Positions 1 through 7,892 of a stretch of 64,000 nucleotides of DNA are shown here, in pieces. The DNA is from Bifidobacterium pseudolongum subsp. pseudolongum DSM 20099. GTDB taxonomy: Bacteria > Actinomycetota > Actinomycetes > Actinomycetales > Bifidobacteriaceae. The translations under genes and the position numbers were made by a program. The stretch spans positions 62,001-126,000 of the forward strand of contig NZ_JDTZ01000002.1 of the NCBI RefSeq assembly GCF_000771225.1. Direction: 5' to 3'. The stretch's first letter is position 1; every line of letters starts with the position of its first letter. A model generated the notes under the pieces. That model did no database searches. It saw only the letters and a program-made list of their open reading frames with translations, and was not told where the DNA came from.

Positions 1-1455
1 TGGCTCTTCGCGCTTGCGCTCGCCCCCTTGGCCTTCTATACGGTCTGGCATGTGGTGTGGGGCATCCGGTTTGCCGCGCCGTTGCGGTTCCATACCGACG
101 GCGGCTACACCTACGACTTTGACCAGTATGGGCATGTCGCCGATGCGCTGTTGCATGGCCGGCTGTGGCTCGACCTGCCGGTGCCGCAGGAGTTGGCGCA
201 GACCGCCAATCCTTACGACGTGGCCCAACGCGACCGTTTGTTCGACAAGGGCGTCTCGCCGGTCTACTGGGATTACGCGTTCCGCGACGGTCACTGGTAT
301 TCGTATTTCGGTGTGCTGCCGTCGCTGCTGCTGTTCGCGCCGTTCCGTGTGGTCTCGTCGTGGTTCGCGCCCGGCGGCATGATGCTGCCCGCACGCTGCG
401 CCGAACTGCTGCTCATGTTCGGCATGGCGGTGTGCTCGTGCCTGTTGGTGATTCGCGTGCTCAAGCGCATCGTCGGCGCCGTGCCGCTCGCCACTGTGGT
501 GCTTGCCTGTGTGGCGTATCTGATCGGCGCAACCGCACCGTACCTGTGGTTCCGCACCAATTTCTATTCGATTCCCTTCGCGGCCTCGCTGTTGCTGGTG
601 GCATGGGGGTTGTGGTTGTGGCTGGGCGCCGAACGCGGCGACGGCACGCTCTCGTGGCCGCACGTAGCCGCGGGCGCCGCATGCATCGCCGCCACGCTGG
701 GGTGCCGGCCCACATTCGCGCTCACCGCGGTGCTGGCGTTGCCGTTGTTCTGGCATCATCTGTACGTATGGTTCCGTGCCCGTGACTGGCGCGGCTTGGT
801 GGCTTGGTGCACGTGGATGCTCGTGCCGGCCGCCGTGGTGGTGGCCCCGGTCCTGGCATACAACCAGTTGCGGTTCGGCTCGCTGTTCGATTTCGGCAAC
901 GCCTACCAGATCACCGTGGCCGACATGACGAGCTTCAGCACGCCATGGCGCAATGTACCGGGCACCATCCTGTACTACCTGTTCCTGCCGTTGCGCCCGA
1001 CCGGCACGTTCCCCTTCCTCGAGATATCCTCCACCCCGTTGCCCGCATGGTCGTTCACCGAACCTTCCATCGGCGGCCTGTGCGTGCTCATGCCGCTCGC
1101 CGCGCTTGCGTTCGCGGTGCCGTTCCTGCGGCGGCGTCTGGGAGCATTGTGGCCCACGTTGGTCACGATGCTCGCCTTGGCTGTTGTGCTGCTGGTGTTC
1201 GATTCCATTGTGGGTGGATTCGGATGGCGCTACATGGCCGATTTTGGGTGGCTGTTCATGCTGTGCGCGCTGCCGGTGGCGGCACAAGCCATGCAGGGCA
1301 GGCGGTGGGCGCGCGCGATCGTGGCGCTCGTGATGGCCTATGCCGTGGTGGTGTGGGCGCTCTCGTGCTTTGTGGTGGGGCGCGACGACATGCTTGTGGT
1401 CAACGAGCCGGGGCTCTACCATGCGGTGCGCTCGTGGTTCACGCTGCTGCCGTAG
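1..1455 (+). CDS. Polytopic membrane protein, partial (start lies before the window)
   Basis: The frame is open from base 1, so the N-terminus is missing; 484 residues are visible. The protein has about ten hydrophobic helices separated by short loops, with a larger extracytoplasmic stretch near the visible N-terminus that holds the segments GVSPVYWDYAF and GHWYSYFGVLPS. A later segment, YNQLRFGSLFDFGNAYQ, resembles a motif common in uncharacterised bacterial GT-C-like membrane proteins that may act on lipid-linked sugars. That link is inference; no catalytic Asp pair can be assigned without the N-terminus. The gene is followed 21 bp downstream by an ABC ATPase on the same strand that has its own -10 element, so the two need not be one operon. 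Confidence 0.75.
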   Translation, partial: WLFALALAPLAFYTVWHVVWGIRFAAPLRFHTDGGYTYDFDQYGHVADALLHGRLWLDLPVPQELAQTANPYDVAQRDRLFDKGVSPVYWDYAFRDGHWYSYFGVLPSLLLFAPFRVVSSWFAPGGMMLPARCAELLLMFGMAVCSCLLVIRVLKRIVGAVPLATVVLACVAYLIGATAPYLWFRTNFYSIPFAASLLLVAWGLWLWLGAERGDGTLSWPHVAAGAACIAATLGCRPTFALTAVLALPLFWHHLYVWFRARDWRGLVAWCTWMLVPAAVVVAPVLAYNQLRFGSLFDFGNAYQITVADMTSFSTPWRNVPGTILYYLFLPLRPTGTFPFLEISSTPLPAWSFTEPSIGGLCVLMPLAALAFAVPFLRRRLGALWPTLVTMLALAVVLLVFDSIVGGFGWRYMADFGWLFMLCALPVAAQAMQGRRWARAIVALVMAYAVVVWALSCFVVGRDDMLVVNEPGLYHAVRSWFTLLP

Positions 1456-1462
1456 GCATGCC

Positions 1463-1468
1463 TACAAT
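1463..1468 (+). promoter_or_regulatory. -10 element TACAAT of a leaderless transcript
   Basis: A perfect-looking TACAAT lies 8 nt before the ATG at 1477. Transcription would start at or just before that ATG. No convincing -35 hexamer is seen at 17 nt. Confidence 0.5.
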
Positions 1469-1476
1469 GGGCACTT

Positions 1477-2358
1477 ATGAACTTCCTTTCGACCCTGCTG
1501 CATCGCGATACGGCCCACACGCCCAGCCATGTGGGCATCACGCTCACCGATGCGTCATACCATTACGCGGACGGCACCGTGGGACTGGCACCCACGAGCT
1601 GCACATTCGCCCCCGGTGAAGGCAATGTGGCCATCATCGGACTCAACGGCGCCGGCAAAAGCACCCTCGTCAGGCTGTTGGGAGCCGCAGCCATTCCCAC
1701 AGGCGGATCGATCACCTTCGATCTGGACGGCACGGACCGCGAACCCACGCACCGTGCGGGCCGCCGCAGGATCGAGGCGGCCGTGGGGCTTGTGGACCTT
1801 GCGCATGTCGAATCGCATTTCCGGCGTGCCTCGAGTGTGGAGGCCGCGCTGCTCGAATACCTCAAACGCCATGGCGTGTCGCTCGATGAGCGCATCGCAC
1901 GCGTGGGCGCACTGCTCGAACGCTTCGACCTGCTTGAGGTCAGGCATGTGCCGTACGAGGAACTGGATGGCGAACGCCTGCACCTGCTCGCGATGGCTGT
2001 GGCGAGCGCCACATCCCCCGCACTCCTTGTGGCCGACGAGCCCACGCGGGGCTTGGATGAGATCAGTTCTGCGCATGTGGCGCGCCGACTGCTCAGCTGC
2101 GGCACACCGGTCATCTTCTCGACGCACGACGTGGGGTTGACCACGCACGAACCGTATGGCATCACCCGTACGATTGTCATGGACGAGACGCATCTCGTGT
2201 TCGACGGCGAACCGCAACGTTCCGCCTCGTTCTACACGCAGCTCATCCGCAGCAAATATCAGTCGCTCACGTCGAGCGCACGTGCCACCGCGCCGAGCAC
2301 AAGCCGCACATTCGACGCGAACCGCTCCGGTTCGGCGAGCAGCGAGAGCGCGAGGTAG
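1477..2358 (+). CDS. ABC transporter ATP-binding protein, ECF-like, lone
   Basis: This 293-residue protein is a single ATP-binding cassette. Walker A is GLNGAGKS at residues 55-62, Walker B with the catalytic Glu is LLVADEPT near 183-190, and the switch His is in STHD near 217. The signature region reads ELDGER near 162 instead of LSGGQ, so the motif is degenerate. The order and spacing resemble cobalt/ECF-type ATPases. No permease or substrate-binding gene is adjacent, so the partner is unknown. The C-terminal 33 codons overlap the convergent aminotransferase gene by 100 bp. The tail after residue 260 is Ser/Ala-rich and may be dispensable. The start was chosen because a -10 element sits 8 nt upstream, leaving no room for a leader. 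Confidence 0.8.
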   Translation: MNFLSTLLHRDTAHTPSHVGITLTDASYHYADGTVGLAPTSCTFAPGEGNVAIIGLNGAGKSTLVRLLGAAAIPTGGSITFDLDGTDREPTHRAGRRRIEAAVGLVDLAHVESHFRRASSVEAALLEYLKRHGVSLDERIARVGALLERFDLLEVRHVPYEELDGERLHLLAMAVASATSPALLVADEPTRGLDEISSAHVARRLLSCGTPVIFSTHDVGLTTHEPYGITRTIVMDETHLVFDGEPQRSASFYTQLIRSKYQSLTSSARATAPSTSRTFDANRSGSASSESAR

Positions 2359-3422
2359 CCGTTCGACGGCATGTCGAAGAAATACCCCGGCTGTCCACTC
2401 GCGCCTGCGTGCTCGATGAGCGACAGCACGAGTTCATTCTCGTCGATCACGCTGGGGAACCGCAGCAGCACGTTCCAGCCGCCTTCGGCGCGCAGCACAT
2501 CGACCACACCAAGCGTGTCGGCGTCCACGAGCTCATGCAGGCGGCGCAGATTGCCCTGCGTGCGTGCACGCACCCGCTGTAATTGGCTGGGCGCCGCAGC
2601 GAGCATCGGCGGCACGGCACGGGCCACGAGTTCGCTCATCGGCAGGAAGTCGTCGGCAATCACATCGAGCCGTCGCGTGGCCTGTCGCACATCGTCCTTG
2701 GGGCCGGACACGCGGATCCACCCGACTTTTGCGTGCGGGGCGGCCAAGGTCTTGGAGAAGCCGTCGAGAGCGAAGGTCAGCACACTGTCTTCACCGGCGA
2801 ACCTGCGGTTGCCATCGAACGGCTCGAGGGCGTAGTCGAAGAAGACCTCGTCGGCGATGATCGCCACATCGTACGCATGGCACAAGGCGACGAGCTGCTC
2901 GCGTTCGTTTGGTTTGACATACGATCCGGTGGGATTGTTCGGATTGATCACAATGAGCGCGCGGATGCGGTGCCCGGTGTCGTCACACAACAACTGTTCG
3001 ATCTGCGCGGTATCGATCGTCCACGATCCGTCGAACCGCAGCTGGTAGAAGCGCGGCTCCACACATTCGAGGCGCGCGATCGATTCGATGAGCGGATAGC
3101 CCGGCTTCGGTGCGAGTACGGCGTCGCCCGTGTCGCACAGCAGTTTCATGAGCCATGCATAGGCCTGCGACGTCGAGCTCAGCAGATAGAGGTCGTCCGC
3201 GCGCGCACCACCGCCCAGATACGCGGCGAGCGCCTCGCGCGCATACCGCTGTCCGCGCGGGTCCGCCGCGTACGGCTCGGGCAACAGGTCGGGCGCCAGC
3301 CCATGGTGGGTGGGGTTCGAATCATTGAGCGCGATGGGCGTGGCGCCACGCGCGCGCATCGCATGCTCCGCGATGGCGATCGGATTGGGTTCGCTGATGT
3401 CGACTCGGTGGGAAAAACGCAT
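2259..3422 (-). CDS. PLP-dependent aminotransferase, class I/II
   Basis: The protein has 387 residues and fold-type I aminotransferase motifs in order: NPNNPTG at 160-166, DEVFFDY from 191, and the PLP-binding Lys in GFSKT at residue 224. It would catalyse transfer of an amino group between an amino acid and a 2-oxo acid in the cytoplasm; the substrate cannot be told from sequence. The frame is open well upstream, but that part reads as shadow. The ATG at 3422 is supported by a TACAAT element 7 nt before it. The 3' end overlaps the convergent ABC ATPase gene by 100 bp. Alanine or aspartate aminotransferase-like roles are possible but unproven. Confidence 0.88.
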   Translation of the reverse strand: MRFSHRVDISEPNPIAIAEHAMRARGATPIALNDSNPTHHGLAPDLLPEPYAADPRGQRYAREALAAYLGGGARADDLYLLSSTSQAYAWLMKLLCDTGDAVLAPKPGYPLIESIARLECVEPRFYQLRFDGSWTIDTAQIEQLLCDDTGHRIRALIVINPNNPTGSYVKPNEREQLVALCHAYDVAIIADEVFFDYALEPFDGNRRFAGEDSVLTFALDGFSKTLAAPHAKVGWIRVSGPKDDVRQATRRLDVIADDFLPMSELVARAVPPMLAAAPSQLQRVRARTQGNLRRLHELVDADTLGVVDVLRAEGGWNVLLRFPSVIDENELVLSLIEHAGASGQPGYFFDMPSNGYLALSLLAEPERFASNVRLVLGAVARALDVSD

Positions 3423-3429
3423 GGGTGTG

Positions 3430-3435
3430 ATTGTA
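3430..3435 (-). promoter_or_regulatory. -10 element of the aminotransferase gene
   Basis: On the minus strand this reads TACAAT and is separated from the ATG by 7 nt, which predicts a leaderless or nearly leaderless mRNA. Confidence 0.45.
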
Positions 3436-3448
3436 CGCCAAGCATGGA

Positions 3449-3487
3449 GGAGGGGCGCCGCGCGCCAATGCGCGTGAACGCCCCTCC
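3449..3487 (-). terminator. Hairpin terminator after ppgK
   Basis: Arms GGAGGGGCG and CGCCCCTCC (9 bp) enclose a second short stem CGCGC/GCGCG. It lies just past the ppgK stop codon and before the aminotransferase start. There is no T-tract. Confidence 0.55.
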
Positions 3488-3508
3488 GCCTTCTTGGATG
3501 TACTGCGG

Positions 3509-4279
3509 TCAGTCGTGCTGCTGCACGCTCGCGTAATAGGCGGCGCCGATGATGCCCGCCTCGTTGTGCAGAGTGGCCGCCACCATCGGGGTCTTGATGT
3601 CGATGTACGGCAGGAACTTTTCGGATACACGGCTCACACCGCCGCCGACCACGAAGAGCTCCGGGCTGAAGTAGAGCTCCATGAGGCTGTAGTATTTGGT
3701 CAGGCGCTTGGCCCACTTCTTGTACCCCATGTCGAGCTTCTCACGCACCGACGAGGCGGCGTACTTCTCGGCGTCGCCCTTGCCCTTCGGCAGCTGGATG
3801 TGGCCAAGCTCGGTGTTCGGGATCAGCACGCCATCGTAGATGAGGGCGGTGCCGATGCCGGTGCCGAGCGTGGTGGCGATGACAAGGCCTTCCTGTCCCT
3901 TGGCAGCGCCGAACTGCTGTTCGGCGAGGCCTGCGGCGTCGGCGTCGTTCACCACGGTCACCGGGCGTCCGCACGCCTCCGAGAAGACCTCGGTCACATC
4001 CACACCAATCCACGACTGGTCGAGGTTGGCCATGAAGTCGAGTTTCTTGCCCGGGTGGATCGGTGCGGGGAACGCGATGCCGACCGGCACGTCCTCAGGC
4101 ACTTCGAAGTGCTCAAGCTGCTGGCGCACGATGTCACCCACCGCCTTGGGGGTGGAATGCTCCGGGGTGAGAATCTTCAGGCGCGGCTGTGCGAACTCGC
4201 CCTTCTCCAGATTGACCGGGGCGGCCTTGATGCCGGATCCCCCGATGTCTACGCCGAATGCCTGTGCGGTCTCAATCAT
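3509..4279 (-). CDS. ppgK: Polyphosphate glucokinase
   Basis: The 256-residue protein is a ROK-type sugar kinase. It opens with the phosphate-binding motif GVDIGGSGIK (Asp11) and carries LGTGIGTAL and ELGHIQLPKG, which bind nucleotide or glucose in this family. Length and the SYxK-like region VREKLDMGYKKWAKRLTKYY match actinobacterial polyphosphate/ATP glucokinases, which phosphorylate glucose to glucose-6-phosphate using polyphosphate. The start ATG is preceded on the minus strand by AGGAGAGG. It is transcribed away from the riboflavin transporter genes. A PPK2-family gene elsewhere in the window (21827-22804) makes polyphosphate use in this cell plausible. Confidence 0.93.
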   Translation of the reverse strand: MIETAQAFGVDIGGSGIKAAPVNLEKGEFAQPRLKILTPEHSTPKAVGDIVRQQLEHFEVPEDVPVGIAFPAPIHPGKKLDFMANLDQSWIGVDVTEVFSEACGRPVTVVNDADAAGLAEQQFGAAKGQEGLVIATTLGTGIGTALIYDGVLIPNTELGHIQLPKGKGDAEKYAASSVREKLDMGYKKWAKRLTKYYSLMELYFSPELFVVGGGVSRVSEKFLPYIDIKTPMVAATLHNEAGIIGAAYYASVQQHD

Positions 4280-4408
4280 CGCAACCTCTCCTATTGTATG
4301 TGCGCATCACAACGGCACGTCTTCAAGCCGTCATTCACATCATATATTAGTTCAATGGGCAAATATTGCACTTTAGTACGAGTGTTCACATAATGGACGC
4401 ATTTCTTT

Positions 4409-4423
4409 GGAAACGATTGTTCC
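4409..4423. promoter_or_regulatory. Candidate operator GGAAACGATTGTTCC
   Basis: This is an imperfect palindrome (5 of 7 base pairs match) inside the AT-richer divergent region between ppgK and the FMN riboswitch. Sites with an AAACG core are typical of LacI-family regulators. The rest of 4280-4540 holds no gene; it is the shared promoter region. Confidence 0.25.
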
Positions 4424-4540
4424 CACTCATACCGCCGTGTAACACGCTTCATCATCCCCCGGCTTGATGTCGTTTTCTACAGACGGGCGCCTTCGAAACG
4501 TCCGTTTATCGTATGGGTGGCGTATAGATGGTGCTGCCAA

Positions 4541-4677
4541 GTTTCAGGGAAGGTGCAATTCCTTACTGGCGGTAGCGCCATACGCCCCAAGGGCGGACCA
4601 TGGCGGAGCCCGCAACCCGCATGCTGCGGTGGATCTGGTCGGATTCCAGAGCCAACGGTCATAGTCCGGATGGAAGA
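4541..4677 (+). promoter_or_regulatory. FMN riboswitch (RFN element)
   Basis: The conserved RFN blocks appear in order: CAGGGAAGGTGCAATTCC with TTACTGGCGGTA, then AGCCCGCAACCC, then GGTCGGATTCCAGAGCCAACGG split by the usual bulges, and TCATAGTCCGGATGG at the end. This is the aptamer that binds flavin mononucleotide and turns off riboflavin genes. It ends 16 bp before the ATG of ribU and directly abuts its Shine-Dalgarno AGGAGA, so control of translation initiation is the simplest reading. I see no separate terminator stem with a T-tract. Confidence 0.95.
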
Positions 4678-4693
4678 AACAGGAGAACCCACA

Positions 4694-5293
4694 ATGGGAC
4701 AGTCCAACATACCCTCATCCACCCCACGCAGCCGCCGCCCAGACGACGCGCACACGACCGGTGCCGGCGGACAAGGCCGCTGGTCCACCAAGCGCATCGC
4801 CATGTATGCGCTGTTCGTGGCGCTCGCGATGGCTGTCAGTTTCCTCGAGTTTCCACTCATGCCTGCAGCCCCATGGCTCAAATACGATCCGTCGGGCATC
4901 ATCTGCCTGGTGGCCGGCTTCGCATACGGCCCCTCCGCGGCCGTGATCGTGAGTGTGCTCGGATTCCTCCCGCATATCTTCACCAATCCGTGGGGATCGA
5001 TCATGGCAATCGGCGTCGCGTTGGCACTTTCAGTGCCGGCCGCTTTGGTCTACCGGCGCCATACCTCGCGCAAAGGCGCCCTTGCGGGCATCGTGGTGGG
5101 CGCGCTGTGCGCCATCGTGGCCGCGATCATCGGCAATCTGTTCATCACACCGCTTTACGCGCACATGTCGATGGCCGCGGTGGCCAAGATGATCGTGCCG
5201 ATCCTGCTGCCGTTCAACCTGATCAAGTTCACATTGCACGGCGTCATCACCTTCCTCATCTACAAGCCGATTTCGAATCTGCTCAACCGATGA
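4694..5293 (+). CDS. ribU: Riboflavin ECF transporter S component
   Basis: The 199-residue protein has a charged 30-residue N-terminus and then about six membrane helices, beginning with a helix MYALFVALAMAVSFLEFP and including GIICLVAGFAYGPSAAVIVS. This pattern is that of RibU-type S components, which capture riboflavin at the membrane. The assignment is strengthened by the FMN riboswitch directly upstream. The start at 4694 follows AGGAGA at the right spacing; an earlier in-frame ATG lies inside the riboswitch and is rejected. The stop codon overlaps the ATG of the energising protein (ATGA), so the two are translationally coupled. Confidence 0.92.
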   Translation: MGQSNIPSSTPRSRRPDDAHTTGAGGQGRWSTKRIAMYALFVALAMAVSFLEFPLMPAAPWLKYDPSGIICLVAGFAYGPSAAVIVSVLGFLPHIFTNPWGSIMAIGVALALSVPAALVYRRHTSRKGALAGIVVGALCAIVAAIIGNLFITPLYAHMSMAAVAKMIVPILLPFNLIKFTLHGVITFLIYKPISNLLNR

Positions 5294-7545
5294 CGCACGG
5301 TGCAAGCACAGACGCGCCGATCGAACTCGACGGCGTGAGGTTCAGCTACGACGGCGGCTCCACATGGGTGCTCGACGGCGTGGACCTGCGTGTCGGGCCC
5401 GGTGAGCGCATTGCGCTCGTAGGCCCCAATGGCGCCGGCAAGTCCACGCTCGCACGCCTGATCGCCGGACTCGCCGCCCCCGACCACGGCACGGTGAAGC
5501 TGATGGGCCACACCGTGTTCGACGACGCGCACGGCGCCGACGCCGACGCATACCGCGAGGCGAGGCGCTCGATCGGCGTCGTCTTCCAGAACCCCGGGGA
5601 CCAGATCGTGACCACGACCGTGTCCGCAGACGTGGCGTTCGGTCCGGAGAATCTCGGCGTGGCCCCTGCGCTGATCGGCGACCGTGTGCACAGCGCGCTC
5701 AGCGCGGTTGGCATGGATGCCTTGCGCGACGCCGACCCCACCGCCATGAGCGGCGGCCAGCAGCAGCGCGTCGCGATCGCCGGCATGCTCGCCATGGACA
5801 GCCGTGTGCTCGTGCTCGACGAGCCGACGGCGATGCTCGACCCGCAGGCGTTCGATGACGTGCTCACGGTCATCGAACGCGTGCACCAGCGCGGCACTGC
5901 GATCGTGATGGTCACGCACCACCCCGACGAGGTGATGCACGCCGACCGCGTCCTCGCCGTCGAGCATGGCAAGGTGCGCGATGTGACCGCACGGTATGCA
6001 CATGCACGTGGCACAACCGATCCGCCACACAGTCCCGGCACCGCGCTGCCTGACCTGCCACACGTGGGCAGGACCGCGCATGACCCGACGGTCGTGTTCG
6101 ACCACGTCTCGTTCGCCTATGCCCATGGCGCGCCAGTGATCGATGACCTGACCGTGGGCATCGAACGCGGCTCCACCGTGGCGCTCGTGGGGCCCAACGG
6201 ATCAGGGAAAACGACCTTCGCGCGCCTGCTGTGCGCGCTCATCGCCCCCGATGAGGGCACCCTATGCATCGACGGGCTGCGCTGGCGCCATGCCAAACGG
6301 CGCCAGCGCAAAGCATTGCGCCGTTCGCTCGGTCTGGTCATGCAGCGCCCCGAACGGCAGCTGTTCGCCGCCACCGTGCGCGACGACGTGGCCTATGGCC
6401 CACGCAACCAGGGGCTCGACGACGCCGCTGTGCGCGAACGCGTGCAGGAGGCGCTCGACCTCGTCGGCATAGCCGACCTCGCCGACAGGGACCCGTTCTC
6501 GCTCAGCGGAGGACAGCAGCGGCTTGCCGCAATCGCCGGCGTGCTCGCCTGCCGCCCGCGCGTGCTCGTCATGGACGAGCCGACGGCGTCGCTCGACGAG
6601 GCGGGCGTGGCACGCGTGCACGCCATCATGCGCACATTGCACAGCCAAGGCGTCACGATCCTGCTCATCACGCACGACATGCGCGCCGCGCAACAACTCG
6701 CCGACACGATGCTCGTGTTCGGCGGGCGTACACCGGGGCCCGAGGCATCCGAACCGCGCATCGCGCCGTCGGACGCGTGCTATTCGGTCGTCTCCCGTCT
6801 CGACCCGCGCGCGAAGATCATTGGATTCCTCGCGCTGATGTTCTCCGCGTTCACAATGACGTCGTGGACACAGCTGGCTGTGGGATGCACGGCGACTGCG
6901 GTGATTGTGGCCGCGAGCAGGCTCGACGTGCGTGCGCTGTGGCGCTCAACGCGCATGTTCGTGGTCGTGCTGCTGGTCATGGGCCTGTTCAACATGCTCG
7001 TGGTGCACAGCGGCACACCATTGCTGCATATCGGCGGCTGGGCGCTGACGACGGGCGGACTCACTGTCGCCGCGCTCTACACCATCCGGTTCATGCTCGT
7101 GATTGTGCTTGGCGCGGTCATCATGCTCACCACTACTCCCACCGCCCTCACCGATGCGTTCGAATCGATGATGTCGGTGTTCCGCAAGGTCCTGCATGTG
7201 CAGGAGATCGCGCTCGTCATGTCGCTCGCCCTACGGTTCCTGCCGACGATCGCCGACGAAACGATGTCGATCCGCGATGCGCAGGCGGCGCGCGGCGGCT
7301 CGATCGAGACCGGCTCCCCCATGCAACGTGTGCGGGCCATGTGCGCGGTCATCGTACCGATCTTCGCAGGGGTGATCCGCCACGCGGACAATCTCGCGCT
7401 CGCGCTCGACGCCCGCTGCTATCAGGAAGGTGAGCCGCGTTCCCATTGGCATGCATTGCGTATGCATGCGCGCGACTGGTGGTTCCTCATCGGGGTGGCT
7501 GTTGTGCTATGCGCGCTCGCGCTCAGCACTGTGTTCACAATATGA
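5290..7545 (+). CDS. Energy-coupling factor protein: EcfA-EcfA-EcfT fusion
   Basis: One 751-residue chain carries three modules that are usually separate genes. Residues 10-235 form the first ATPase (Walker A GPNGAGKS, Lys51; MSGGQQQR near 153; LVLDEPT near 176). Residues 265-480 form the second ATPase (Walker A GPNGSGKT 301-308; LSGGQQRL near 404; VMDEPT near 428). Residues 495-751 form the T component, with five or so membrane helices and the two Ala-Arg coupling motifs AARGG and DARCY. Together with RibU it should form a complete, dedicated riboflavin importer. The ATG overlaps the ribU stop. The long open frame upstream of 5290 is antisense-like shadow over ribU and the riboswitch. Confidence 0.92.
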   Translation: MTHGASTDAPIELDGVRFSYDGGSTWVLDGVDLRVGPGERIALVGPNGAGKSTLARLIAGLAAPDHGTVKLMGHTVFDDAHGADADAYREARRSIGVVFQNPGDQIVTTTVSADVAFGPENLGVAPALIGDRVHSALSAVGMDALRDADPTAMSGGQQQRVAIAGMLAMDSRVLVLDEPTAMLDPQAFDDVLTVIERVHQRGTAIVMVTHHPDEVMHADRVLAVEHGKVRDVTARYAHARGTTDPPHSPGTALPDLPHVGRTAHDPTVVFDHVSFAYAHGAPVIDDLTVGIERGSTVALVGPNGSGKTTFARLLCALIAPDEGTLCIDGLRWRHAKRRQRKALRRSLGLVMQRPERQLFAATVRDDVAYGPRNQGLDDAAVRERVQEALDLVGIADLADRDPFSLSGGQQRLAAIAGVLACRPRVLVMDEPTASLDEAGVARVHAIMRTLHSQGVTILLITHDMRAAQQLADTMLVFGGRTPGPEASEPRIAPSDACYSVVSRLDPRAKIIGFLALMFSAFTMTSWTQLAVGCTATAVIVAASRLDVRALWRSTRMFVVVLLVMGLFNMLVVHSGTPLLHIGGWALTTGGLTVAALYTIRFMLVIVLGAVIMLTTTPTALTDAFESMMSVFRKVLHVQEIALVMSLALRFLPTIADETMSIRDAQAARGGSIETGSPMQRVRAMCAVIVPIFAGVIRHADNLALALDARCYQEGEPRSHWHALRMHARDWWFLIGVAVVLCALALSTVFTI

Positions 7546-7619
7546 GCCGAAGTGGCGCCACGCCGGCACAATACGACATATTGATATATAGCGACCATCG
7601 GATCGCGCGATGACACAAT

Positions 7620-7735
7620 CACCGGGCGGTCTGCTGAGAGAAGACGGATTCAACGTCAACGGTTTGACACAGGCCCTCGCATGGGTCCCACAAGGACGCG
7701 ACCATGGCAGGGCGCAAACCGCCGAGTCGTGACTG
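7620..7735 (+). ncRNA. Candidate structured RNA, class unknown
   Basis: The 347-bp gap between the ECF gene and the reductase has no gene but strong pairing potential. GGTTTG (7661-7666) pairs with CAAACC (7715-7720); inside that, GCCCT (7673-7677) pairs with AGGGC (7709-7713), followed by CATGG/CCATG and GTCC/GGAC around the loop. Upstream GACG/CGTC forms a small hairpin. GGCGGT (7625-7630) could instead pair with ACCGCC (7718-7723), which excludes the first pairing. A terminator follows at once. It could be a 3' UTR element of the ECF operon, a small RNA, or a riboswitch-like leader. It does not match the TPP, FMN, cobalamin or SAM consensus. Confidence 0.35.
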
Positions 7736-7772
7736 AATGTGCATCCGGCCAACTGCCGGGTGCACATTTCTT
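7736..7772 (+). terminator. Intrinsic terminator
   Basis: A 14-bp stem (AATGTGCATCCGGC with its complement, one wobble) has a 5-nt loop and is followed by TCTTTTG. It closes the transcript that carries the structured region upstream. Confidence 0.8.
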
Positions 7773-7892
7773 TTGTCACCGCCATGCCGAGCCTGTTCTC
7801 GCAGAGCACGACGCCCACGGGGCCCGGCGCCACTCGATTACGATGGAGTGCAGGACGGCCCGAGCCGTCTTCCCTGCAGGAATCGAGGAATC

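Noticed and set aside
4517..4693. Longer start for ribU at 4517
   Set aside because: It would translate the FMN riboswitch; the ATG at 4694 has a good Shine-Dalgarno.
6264..7433. A 389-codon open frame on the plus strand in another phase
   Set aside because: It overlaps the EcfA-EcfA-EcfT gene out of frame and reads as Arg/His-rich shadow.
7624..7660. Possible TPP riboswitch because of CTGAGAGA
   Set aside because: The CCTTTGAACCTGA and GGGA blocks are absent. The genuine TPP element is at 9951-10034.
7661..7690. TTGACA as a -35 promoter element
   Set aside because: No -10 hexamer at a workable distance, and the bases belong to a likely RNA stem.
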